The notes under the pieces were generated by a model. That model made no database searches, was not told the origin of the DNA, and saw only the letters and a list, made by a program, of their open reading frames with translations. From positions 62,001 through 126,000 of the forward strand of contig JAJEJA010000073.1 in NCBI GenBank assembly GCA_022828145.1: DNA of 64,000 bases, in the 5' to 3' direction. Below are positions 10,673 through 19,704 of this stretch, in pieces. Each line of letters begins with the position of its first letter. Positions within the stretch are counted from its first letter, which is position 1. A program made the position numbers and the translations under genes. The DNA comes from Candidatus Poribacteria bacterium (GTDB taxonomy: Bacteria; Poribacteria; WGA-4E; WGA-3G).

Positions 10673-11674
10673 ATGTCAAAAATTCGGCTTGCCATGATTG
10701 GCTGTGGCGGGAACTCAGGGGGTCATGCGCGACGCATGAATGGTAATACTGACGTTCAAATCGTTGGAACTTGTGATATAAATACCGATATTGCTAATCG
10801 TTATATTGATAGAAACCTACCTGACCTTTCACCACGTCCGAAAGCTTACGATGACATAGCAAAAATGTTGGATGAAGTAAAACCGGATGCAGTCGTAATT
10901 TCTACGCCACATACACTACATTTCGAACAAGGTATGCAAGCACTTGAAGCAGGTTGTCATGTCTTGATGGAAAAACCGATGGTTACCTCTTCAGAGGATG
11001 CCTATACATTGGCAAAGAAAGTTGAGGAGACAGGTCTAATCCTAACAATTGGATACAACACACCATGTTCAGCAAATTTTCACTATATCAGAGAGAGCAT
11101 CCGTAGTGGAGAATTCGGTAAATTAGAACTGGTAATCGGTTACATTACACAGAATTGGAAGAGAGCAACGGTTGGTGCGTGGCGTCAGAATCCGATACTT
11201 TCCGGTGGAGGACAGGCTTACGACAGCGGTGCACACCTTCTGAATAGTCTCTGTTGGACTGTAGAATCCAAAGTAGAAGAGGTCTACGCTTATACAGACA
11301 ATCAAGAGACAGAAGTTGATATCAATTCATCTATCAACATCAAATTTGAGAATGGTGTGCTTGCATCTATGGTAATCAGTGGAAACTGTCCAAGTCCAGG
11401 TGGGACACACATGGCACTTATCTTTGATAACGGCAGAATTGAAGTTGACGGTTGGGGTGGTGGTTGGATACGCGTTTGGAAAGGTGGAGAAGCGTTAGAT
11501 CCGCCGATTACACCAGAGATGTCTGCGGGGAACCCAGATGATAACTTCATTGACGCCATACTGGGTAGAGCAGAACCCCGCACTGATCCGATGAACGGGA
11601 TAATCCAATCTGAATTGATGGATCTGATTTACGAGTCTGCTGAAACGAAAATTCCAGCGCGTCCAAAACGTTAG
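10673..11674 (+). CDS. Gfo/Idh/MocA family oxidoreductase
   Basis: N-terminal Rossmann motif IRLAMIGCGGNSGGHARR, and EAGCHVLMEKPM. Confidence 0.9.
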   Translation: MSKIRLAMIGCGGNSGGHARRMNGNTDVQIVGTCDINTDIANRYIDRNLPDLSPRPKAYDDIAKMLDEVKPDAVVISTPHTLHFEQGMQALEAGCHVLMEKPMVTSSEDAYTLAKKVEETGLILTIGYNTPCSANFHYIRESIRSGEFGKLELVIGYITQNWKRATVGAWRQNPILSGGGQAYDSGAHLLNSLCWTVESKVEEVYAYTDNQETEVDINSSINIKFENGVLASMVISGNCPSPGGTHMALIFDNGRIEVDGWGGGWIRVWKGGEALDPPITPEMSAGNPDDNFIDAILGRAEPRTDPMNGIIQSELMDLIYESAETKIPARPKR

Positions 11675-11748
11675 GAATATGAAGCTACAGCAAACAGACT
11701 CTAAATCACATTCAGGATTAATGTCTTATTGTCTATAGGGAAGGATCT

Positions 11749-12033
11749 ATGTTTGAATTCATCGGTTTTTATTTCTCCAACATACATATGGTTCTGATAA
11801 TTTTTTTCTTTATTGTTTTCTTTGTCTTTTTCTTAATTGCAGTATATAGTATTTTTAACTATACTGAGACAGACAAACATGGGCGAAAATACAGAAGACC
11901 TTTGTTTTATCCTGGACGAATTTGCCCTGGGTGTGGACAGAAGATAATTACAAGAATTCCTACTTGTCCTTCGTGTGATCGTGATTTTTCTCAGGATCGT
12001 GATAACTCAAATATACAGCATAGCGACTCATAG
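11749..12033 (+). CDS. Small membrane protein with C-terminal zinc ribbon
   Basis: Hydrophobic N-terminal half, then CPGCGQKIITRIPTCPSCDRDF. Confidence 0.6.
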   Translation: MFEFIGFYFSNIHMVLIIFFFIVFFVFFLIAVYSIFNYTETDKHGRKYRRPLFYPGRICPGCGQKIITRIPTCPSCDRDFSQDRDNSNIQHSDS

Positions 12034-12079
12034 TTTTATGCAATTAACTAAGAATCATAGTTATCAATTTTGACTGGTT

Positions 12080-13048
12080 TTGGATAAATTTATGTCAGAA
12101 ACCAACATGCATCAAGACACCATTGTTTCAGAAGATCAAGTCTTCATGTCAGGATTTGTCAGCATTATCGGTGCACCGAACGTTGGTAAATCCACGCTTC
12201 TCAATGCTTTCTTAGGACAAAAATTAGCGATTGTCACCCCAAAACCGCAGACGACACGCAATCAGATCCGCGGGATTGTCACGACTGATACACATCAGAT
12301 AGTGTTTGTAGATACGCCTGGTTTGATGGAACCGAAGTATCGGCTGCAGTCTGAGATGGTCAGAACTGCTTATGGTGCTTTGCGCGATGCTGATATAGTG
12401 CTTTTCATTGTAGATGGTGCGAATAGGAATGTTCCTATTGAGAATCAGATTTTAAACAGACTTCAGAAGACGCAATCCTCCAAAAAGATTCTTGTCATTA
12501 ACAAAGTTGACCTTGTTGACAAACCGACAATGTTACCTATTTTTGACGAGTTTAGCCGGCAGTTAGACTTTGATGAAATGATACCTATCTCAGCAAAAAC
12601 CCGTGATGGCGTGGATTTGTTACTCGGTCAGGTGAAGTCTTTACTATCCCCAGGACCGCAGTTTTTTCCTGAAGATCAACTCAGCGATTTACCTGAACGT
12701 TTTTTCATCTCTGAAACTGTCAGAGAGAAGATCATGCTTATCACCAAACGCGAAGTTCCCTATTCAACCGCCGTTGTGGTTGAGGAATTTGAACAGAGAC
12801 AGAAACGCAACGGAGAAGAGATTCTATATATCAGAGCGATTGTGTATACTGAAAAACAGACACAAAAGCAGATCATCATTGGAAAAGCCGGGAAGTTGAT
12901 TAAACGGATCGGAGAATTAGCACGGTCTGATATAGAAAGGTTCTTGGATAAAAAGGTCTTTTTAGAATTGTATGTAACTGTAAAATCGGATTGGCGTAGG
13001 GATGTGCGAAAACTTAAAGATATAGGTGGTTTATTCGAAATTGATTAA
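12080..13048 (+). CDS. era: GTPase Era (start may be the ATG at 12092)
   Basis: GAPNVGKSTLLN, DTPGL, NKVD motifs and C-terminal KH-like region IIGKAGKLIKRIGELARSDIERFL. Confidence 0.95.
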   Translation: MDKFMSETNMHQDTIVSEDQVFMSGFVSIIGAPNVGKSTLLNAFLGQKLAIVTPKPQTTRNQIRGIVTTDTHQIVFVDTPGLMEPKYRLQSEMVRTAYGALRDADIVLFIVDGANRNVPIENQILNRLQKTQSSKKILVINKVDLVDKPTMLPIFDEFSRQLDFDEMIPISAKTRDGVDLLLGQVKSLLSPGPQFFPEDQLSDLPERFFISETVREKIMLITKREVPYSTAVVVEEFEQRQKRNGEEILYIRAIVYTEKQTQKQIIIGKAGKLIKRIGELARSDIERFLDKKVFLELYVTVKSDWRRDVRKLKDIGGLFEID

Positions 13049-13065
13049 AAAAGATTGTTCATGCT

Positions 13066-16000
13066 ATGAACGCCAAGAGAGGATATGTTACGATGACAGA
13101 TGCGTCAATAGATATTCACGGCGCGAGAGAACATAATCTAAAGAATATAGACATCCAATTACCGAAAGATAAACTGATTGTTTTCACAGGTGTAAGTGGT
13201 TCAGGTAAATCTTCACTTGCGATTGATACCCTATATGCAGAAGGTCAAAGACGTTATATCGAGTCCCTATCCGCTTATGCAAGGCAATTCTTGGGGCAGC
13301 TTGGCAAGGCAGAAGTAGATAAGATTGTCGGTTTGTCTCCCTCCATCGCGATTGACCAAGGTTCCACTGGTCATAATCCTCGTTCAACAGTTGCTACCGT
13401 AACAGAAATTTACGACTATCTTCGTGTTCTATTTGCGCGTGCTGGACAGTTTAATTGTCTTGAATGTGGTGCAGCTGTCGGTTCACAGACAGTAGCAGAC
13501 ATAGTGTCTCATATCCTTAGTTTTCCTGAACGAACGCGGCTTATGATATTAGCCCCTATCGTAAGAGGTAGACGTGGTGAATACCGAAGAGAATTGTCAA
13601 ATGCGCGTAAGCTGGGTTTTGTACGTGCAAGAATTGATGGTGAAGTCCACGAAATAAGTTCAAACATATCCCTAAATCCCAATCAAAGACATAATATAGA
13701 TATCGTTATAGATAGAATCATCATAAAGGATGGAATTGAAAGTCGCGTCACGGATGCTGTGGAAACTGCGCTCCGCATGGGGGACGATAGTCTAATTGTC
13801 AATACGCTGTCAACAGATAATAGGACAGGAAACGCAAAGTCAGTAGGTGAGGATTTACTTTTTAGTCGTCAATATGCGTGTGCGAAATGTCAGATTAGTT
13901 ATGATGTTCCTGAGCCTCGGCACTTCTCTTATAATAGTCCTTACGGAATGTGTCAGCAGTGTCGCGGTTTGGGTGTAGAAATGGCAATATCACCAAGATT
14001 AATTGTCAAAGATGAAAATCTTCCATTGCTTGAAGGAGCATTACTGTTGTGGGAGAATCCTGGACCTGAAGAGAGGATGGTTGCACGTACGTTGTCGTCG
14101 CATCTTGGATTCAGTTTGGAAACGCCTTGGAAAGATCTGAAACCTGAACAACAGCAGGAGATATTGTATGGTACAGGTGATAAGATTTTATCATTTAATC
14201 CTACATCAGGGGATAGTAGACGTCGGAGGAGAAGGGTTAAGGGTACTTTTCAAGGATTGATTCCTGCCCACGAGTCCCATTTCATTAGTGTTGGTGTTGA
14301 TGAGAGTGATAATTCGCATCTGCCAGATTATTTTACCAAAGTGCCGTGTCGGACATGTAATGGTACGCGCCTAAACGAATTAGTTACAGCAGTTACGATT
14401 GATGGTTTAAATATATCTGAAGTACTTGATAAGTCCATTGAAGATGCTGCAGTCTTCTTTAACACCGTTGAACTACCGGATCGTGAAGCATTCATTGCAA
14501 CAGAGCTGCTCAAAGAGATACGTTCACGGTTAGGTTTTTTGATGGATGTTGGCTTAGGTTATCTGACGCTATCGCGTTCTGCACCAACGTTATCAGGAGG
14601 TGAGGCACAGCGGATACGACTTGCCAGTCAGGTAGGGGCAGGTCTACGGGATGTGACTTATGTTCTGGATGAACCGAGTATTGGATTACATCCACGTGAC
14701 CATGCAGGTTTACTAAAAACACTTCTGAATCTACGTAATCAAGGAAATACTGTTATAGTCGTGGAACATGATGAATCGACAATGTTAGTTGCTGATTGGT
14801 TAGTAGATTTTGGTCCTGGGGCAGGTATAAAGGGTGGAGAGATAACCGGTATGGGAACGCCAGATCATTTCTTAAAGGAAAACAATTCGTTGACAGCACA
14901 ATATCTACGCGGAGAAAAGGAGATAGTCCATCCTGCAAGTCGACGTTCCACCGGAGAAAAGTGGATAGAAATTTGTAATGCACGACAGAATAATCTTAAA
15001 GAGGTTAGTCCAAGAATTCCAGTCGGTACATTATGTTGTGTTACCGGTGTTAGTGGGTCTGGTAAGAGTTCTCTTATCCACGACATACTCTACTGTGCGT
15101 TGGCAAGAGACTTAATGAAAGCTAAGATTGTTCCTGGGGATTACGACAAGATTCAGGGGATCATTGATGATAAGGTCGTTCCAGTGACGGATGTCATTGA
15201 TAAGATTATCAACATTGACATGGCACCCATCGGACGAACCCCGCGTTCCAATCCTGCTACATATACGAAGGTATTTGATGCTATTCGGAATTTTTTCACG
15301 AGTTTGCCAGATTCAAAACTTCGCGGTTATAAACCGGGGAGATTTAGTTTCAATGTGCCAAGTGGTAGATGTGAAGCTTGTAGTGGTAACGGTGCAAAAA
15401 AAGTCGACATGGGTTTGTTGGCTGATGTATGGATTGAATGTGAAGTCTGTAATGGTAAACGTTATAACAATGAAACATTGACAATCAAATACAAGGATAA
15501 GAATATATCAGATGTTCTTGAAATGGATATAGAAACTGCGCTTTCACATTTCGCTGATATACCGAAAATATCAAGAGGCTTACAATTGCTCCATGATGTA
15601 GGTCTTGAATACATCAAACTTGGACAACCAGCGCCAACGTTATCGGGTGGAGAAGCGCAACGCATTAAACTATCAAGAGAACTATCAAAGAGAAGCACTG
15701 GCAAAACGCTCTACATTCTGGATGAACCGACGACAGGTCTACATTTTGACGATGTAAACAAACTATTGACGATTCTTCACAGATTGGTGAATGAAGGGAA
15801 TACAGTAGTCGTTGTTGAACACAATCTTGAAGTGATTAATTCTGCTGACTATCTGATTGATTTAGGTCCAGAAGGGGGATTAGCAGGTGGAGAAATTGTT
15901 GCTGAAGGCACACCAGAAGAGGTAAGAAAAGTACCGAAATCGTATACGGGACAAGCACTTGAGGGTGAATTTGATTTGTGGAAACATCTTGATAAGAATG

Positions 16001-18816
16001 AAGACATAGCAGAGAACGGGAGATTACTGCATTCAACTTTAACCGAATCAGATTCAAATGGTCGTAAATCCATAGTTGTTCAAGGAGCGCAAGAAAACAA
16101 TCTGAAGCGGATTGACCTTGAGATTCCACATCAACAAATGACGGCTTTTACAGGTGTTAGCGGTTCTGGTAAGACTTCTCTTGCCCTTGATACTATTTAT
16201 GCAGAAGGCCAACGTCGTTATATAGAAACCCTCAGCACTTATGCCCGTCAATTTATTGGAACGATGGAGAAACCGAAGGTCTCTAAGATTGAAGGGTTGT
16301 CCCCTGCTATTGCCATTACACATTCAAGTCCAAGTCAGAATCCCCGTTCTACTGTAGCGACGATCACCGAGATTCACGATGGTCTACGGACACTCTATGC
16401 AAGATGGGGAAAGCCCCACTGTCCGAAATGTGACGTTGCGGTGCAACCGCAAACTGCTCAGCAGATCGTTGATCGTGTATATGACCTGTTAGAAACCGAA
16501 AGGGTAGACGTTCTTGCACCGCTGACAAACTTCAAAATCAATACAAATGAAGCAGAGGTTGTCATTTCTGCTGAGAAGCCCCCCGGTTTGAAAGGGAATG
16601 AGGACTATGCCGATGCTTTTCGTAGATTGCAAAAGGTCGGATATGCTCGCGTACAGATAGATGGAAAAGTGTTCCGCCTTGACGAAACTCCTGCCATATA
16701 CAAAAGACGTCGTCATGAAGTTTTCCTTGTAATTGATAGAGTCCAACTTATTGATGAAGAAAAGAGCCGATTCACTGAGACAATTGAATTAGCTCTGATT
16801 GAGAGTGAAGGGTTTGTTATTATTGAAGATAAGAGTAGAAGTGAGTATCCAGTCAGACATTTCTTCAGCGAACATGCGATGTGTTTGCGTTGTGGTCAAA
16901 ATTTTCCGCAACTTACACCGAGACATTTTTCGTTTAACAACAGATTAGGGGCATGTAGCATTTGTGATGGAATCGGTAGGTCACCGACCAATGAAATGAA
17001 AATATGCGAATCTTGCGATGGTACTCGGTTAGCTGAGTTTCCACGGAACGTAAAGTTCTGTGATACGACCATTGCAGATCTGATGGCGAAGCCGATTTCT
17101 GAGATCATCACATTCATTGATGATCGTGTGCAAGAAATTGAATCTTATCTCACAACGAACATCGGTACAAAAGAAGTTGAAGCCGCAAGAAATCAGATTA
17201 AAGATGTGTCTACCTCAAGGGCAACGTTGACAACGCTTCAATCACATACATCCCCAGAGTTTGAAGCGCAACTGTTAAGGCAGCTCCAGTTCCGTTTAAA
17301 GTTTTTATCAGAAATCGGTCTCGGTTATCTTGGATTGGACCGTACCGCGCCAACACTCTCAGGGGGAGAAATTCGACGGATACGCCTTGCAAGTCAACTG
17401 GGAACAGGATTGACAGGGGTAACGTATATTCTTGATGAACCGAGTATTGGGTTACATTCGCGCGATCAAGAACGTCTTATTTTGGCGATGAAGGATTTGA
17501 GGGATATTGGGAATAGCGTCCTTGTTGTAGAACATGATAGAGATACGATACTATCAGCAGACCATATCATAGATTTCGGTCCAAAAGCGGGTAAACTGGG
17601 TGGAAAAATCGTTGCTACAGGTACCCCTTCCGAATTCACATGCAAAAAACCTATCTACTTTACACATGCTGTTGATAAGGATCCCTCTGATGATGATACT
17701 GATTCTGTGCCAGGTGTGCATGATAGAGGATTGACACAAGCCTACTTATCTGACGAGATGCAAATACCTGTTCCAGCAGTCCGTAGGAAGGGTTCAGGAA
17801 ATTGGTTGAAATTATTTGGGGCAAGTACCAATAACCTCAAAGGAATAGACATTAGTATCCCCTTCGGTACATTCACATGTGTAACGGGTGTCTCTGGCTG
17901 CGGCAAGAGTTCACTTATAGAAGGCACATTACGTCCGGCACTTGAGGGTCGGAAGTCCATCAGAAGTGGAAATATGCGTAAAGATAATTCCACTGTAGAG
18001 GCAGTCTATGATCGCGTTCAAGGGGTATCCAACATAGAGAGAGTTATCCATATTGATCAGAAACCTATCGGTGAAACACCCCGTTCAAATCCTGCGACTT
18101 ACACAGATCTGTTCACGAAGATAAGAGAGTTGTTTGCTGAATTACCGGATGCGAAAGTGCGTGGTTTCAATCGAGGCAGATTCAGTTTCAATTTATCTTA
18201 CGGACAGTGTGAAGTATGTGATGGTCACAGATATAACCGTGTCGAGATGCATTTCCTTCCTGATGTCTGGATCCCATGTGAAAATTGTAATAATACTGGC
18301 TATAACGCTGAAACACTTGAGGTGCAATATAAGGGAAAGAACATCGCTGAAGTATTGCAGATGACCGTGCGTGAAGCACTTGAGCTTTTTAGTAACATCA
18401 GTCGTATCAAACGACCCCTGCAGATGTTGTCGGATGTTGGTTTGGATTACATTCAGTTAGGTCAAGCAGCGACAACGTTATCAGGTGGAGAGGCGCAACG
18501 TGTAAAGCTTGCGAAGGAGCTCGCGCGTAGACAGACCGGTACGACCCTCTATATAATGGATGAACCGACGACAGGATTACATTTTGATGATGTACAGAAA
18601 CTGCTTCAAGTGCTGAATAAACTGGTTGATGCGGGTAATACGATCGTAACCATAGAGCATAATCTTGATGTCATAAAATCTGCAGATTGGGTGATTGATT
18701 TGGGACCTGAAGGGAGCGATGCTGGCGGGTATCTGGTAGCGATGGGGACACCTGAAGAGGTCGCTGAAGTTAAGGAATCACATACTGCAAGGTTTTTACG
18801 TGAAGTTTTGGCGTGA
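13066..18816 (+). CDS. uvrA: Tandem-fused (double-length) excinuclease ABC subunit UvrA, 1916 aa
   Basis: Four Walker A (GVSGSGKSSLA, GVSGSGKSSLI, GVSGSGKTSLA, GVSGCGKSSLI), four LSGGE signatures, and two C-terminal UvrA zinc fingers (CEACSGNGAKKVDMGLLADVWIECEVCNG; CEVCDGHRYNRVEMHFLPDVWIPCENCNN). Confidence 0.96.
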   Translation: MNAKRGYVTMTDASIDIHGAREHNLKNIDIQLPKDKLIVFTGVSGSGKSSLAIDTLYAEGQRRYIESLSAYARQFLGQLGKAEVDKIVGLSPSIAIDQGSTGHNPRSTVATVTEIYDYLRVLFARAGQFNCLECGAAVGSQTVADIVSHILSFPERTRLMILAPIVRGRRGEYRRELSNARKLGFVRARIDGEVHEISSNISLNPNQRHNIDIVIDRIIIKDGIESRVTDAVETALRMGDDSLIVNTLSTDNRTGNAKSVGEDLLFSRQYACAKCQISYDVPEPRHFSYNSPYGMCQQCRGLGVEMAISPRLIVKDENLPLLEGALLLWENPGPEERMVARTLSSHLGFSLETPWKDLKPEQQQEILYGTGDKILSFNPTSGDSRRRRRRVKGTFQGLIPAHESHFISVGVDESDNSHLPDYFTKVPCRTCNGTRLNELVTAVTIDGLNISEVLDKSIEDAAVFFNTVELPDREAFIATELLKEIRSRLGFLMDVGLGYLTLSRSAPTLSGGEAQRIRLASQVGAGLRDVTYVLDEPSIGLHPRDHAGLLKTLLNLRNQGNTVIVVEHDESTMLVADWLVDFGPGAGIKGGEITGMGTPDHFLKENNSLTAQYLRGEKEIVHPASRRSTGEKWIEICNARQNNLKEVSPRIPVGTLCCVTGVSGSGKSSLIHDILYCALARDLMKAKIVPGDYDKIQGIIDDKVVPVTDVIDKIINIDMAPIGRTPRSNPATYTKVFDAIRNFFTSLPDSKLRGYKPGRFSFNVPSGRCEACSGNGAKKVDMGLLADVWIECEVCNGKRYNNETLTIKYKDKNISDVLEMDIETALSHFADIPKISRGLQLLHDVGLEYIKLGQPAPTLSGGEAQRIKLSRELSKRSTGKTLYILDEPTTGLHFDDVNKLLTILHRLVNEGNTVVVVEHNLEVINSADYLIDLGPEGGLAGGEIVAEGTPEEVRKVPKSYTGQALEGEFDLWKHLDKNEDIAENGRLLHSTLTESDSNGRKSIVVQGAQENNLKRIDLEIPHQQMTAFTGVSGSGKTSLALDTIYAEGQRRYIETLSTYARQFIGTMEKPKVSKIEGLSPAIAITHSSPSQNPRSTVATITEIHDGLRTLYARWGKPHCPKCDVAVQPQTAQQIVDRVYDLLETERVDVLAPLTNFKINTNEAEVVISAEKPPGLKGNEDYADAFRRLQKVGYARVQIDGKVFRLDETPAIYKRRRHEVFLVIDRVQLIDEEKSRFTETIELALIESEGFVIIEDKSRSEYPVRHFFSEHAMCLRCGQNFPQLTPRHFSFNNRLGACSICDGIGRSPTNEMKICESCDGTRLAEFPRNVKFCDTTIADLMAKPISEIITFIDDRVQEIESYLTTNIGTKEVEAARNQIKDVSTSRATLTTLQSHTSPEFEAQLLRQLQFRLKFLSEIGLGYLGLDRTAPTLSGGEIRRIRLASQLGTGLTGVTYILDEPSIGLHSRDQERLILAMKDLRDIGNSVLVVEHDRDTILSADHIIDFGPKAGKLGGKIVATGTPSEFTCKKPIYFTHAVDKDPSDDDTDSVPGVHDRGLTQAYLSDEMQIPVPAVRRKGSGNWLKLFGASTNNLKGIDISIPFGTFTCVTGVSGCGKSSLIEGTLRPALEGRKSIRSGNMRKDNSTVEAVYDRVQGVSNIERVIHIDQKPIGETPRSNPATYTDLFTKIRELFAELPDAKVRGFNRGRFSFNLSYGQCEVCDGHRYNRVEMHFLPDVWIPCENCNNTGYNAETLEVQYKGKNIAEVLQMTVREALELFSNISRIKRPLQMLSDVGLDYIQLGQAATTLSGGEAQRVKLAKELARRQTGTTLYIMDEPTTGLHFDDVQKLLQVLNKLVDAGNTIVTIEHNLDVIKSADWVIDLGPEGSDAGGYLVAMGTPEEVAEVKESHTARFLREVLA

Positions 18817-18874
18817 AGTGTTGCCGTAACGTAGAGACAACTGGGAATTTGCACTTAAATGCTAACCGTTCTGT

Positions 18875-19678
18875 TTAACGAAATCCGATCTCTGTCCTAT
18901 ACCAGTTTGTACCTTTGTCAGGTTCACGAAATGGTATGTTTCTTCCCAATAGCTGCTTGAGAACATCGCTTTCACCTGAAAGTTCTTCATCTGTCAATTG
19001 ACGTGGCATATCTTCCTGTGGATATATGACAGCACGATTATACATACCGAGCAATCCAACCCGTGCTGTATCTGTTGTATTCGGGAGGCATTGATGCCAG
19101 ATAGCACCGTTTGTGAATAGTATGGATCCTTTTGGTGCAATGGCAACATTCATCTCAAGTTTTTCTGCTTCTCCCAGTTCAGGACGGCGTAATGTTTTAT
19201 GTGATTCGGGAATACATGCGGTTGCCCCGTTATCAGCGGTGAAGTCATTTAACATCCAGACAGTCTGTCCTGTTAAGGAACCGGATGGGTAAGGTGTCTG
19301 CATTGCCCAATACGGATAGTCAATATGCCATCCGCCTGCTGGAGCACCAGGTCCAACGATATTTGCCGTGAATGTGGATGCGATCATATCTTCTCCGAGC
19401 ATCCTTTTCCAGACTGCCACAACTGTGGGGTGTTGTATGAGTTTTCGGAAAATTGGAGATTTGCCGACAATTGCCCATACCCGTCGAATTTTTCCATTAC
19501 CATAACTGTGGTCAAGGCCGTTTGCGATATCGTCTTCAACCAGACGCATTATGGTTTCACGTGCCTCATCAGCTTCTTCTGCTGTGATGACATTCTCAAT
19601 TATATGGAATCCGATTTCCCGTAGGTCATGTTCAACAAGATCAAGTCTTTCAGAATTTAATGCTGATTTTATTAGCAT
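18875..19678 (-). CDS. Phytanoyl-CoA dioxygenase family protein
   Basis: GGWHIDYPYWAMQTPYPSG HxD motif; GATACIPESHKTLRRPE. Confidence 0.87.
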   Translation of the reverse strand: MLIKSALNSERLDLVEHDLREIGFHIIENVITAEEADEARETIMRLVEDDIANGLDHSYGNGKIRRVWAIVGKSPIFRKLIQHPTVVAVWKRMLGEDMIASTFTANIVGPGAPAGGWHIDYPYWAMQTPYPSGSLTGQTVWMLNDFTADNGATACIPESHKTLRRPELGEAEKLEMNVAIAPKGSILFTNGAIWHQCLPNTTDTARVGLLGMYNRAVIYPQEDMPRQLTDEELSGESDVLKQLLGRNIPFREPDKGTNWYRTEIGFR

Positions 19679-19704
19679 TTAACTTCCTCTATGCTAACTA
19701 TAGT

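Noticed and set aside
13066-18816. uvrA fusion as an assembly duplication artefact
   Set aside because: The halves are clearly diverged in sequence and both reading frames are open, and fused UvrA is known in Chlamydia.
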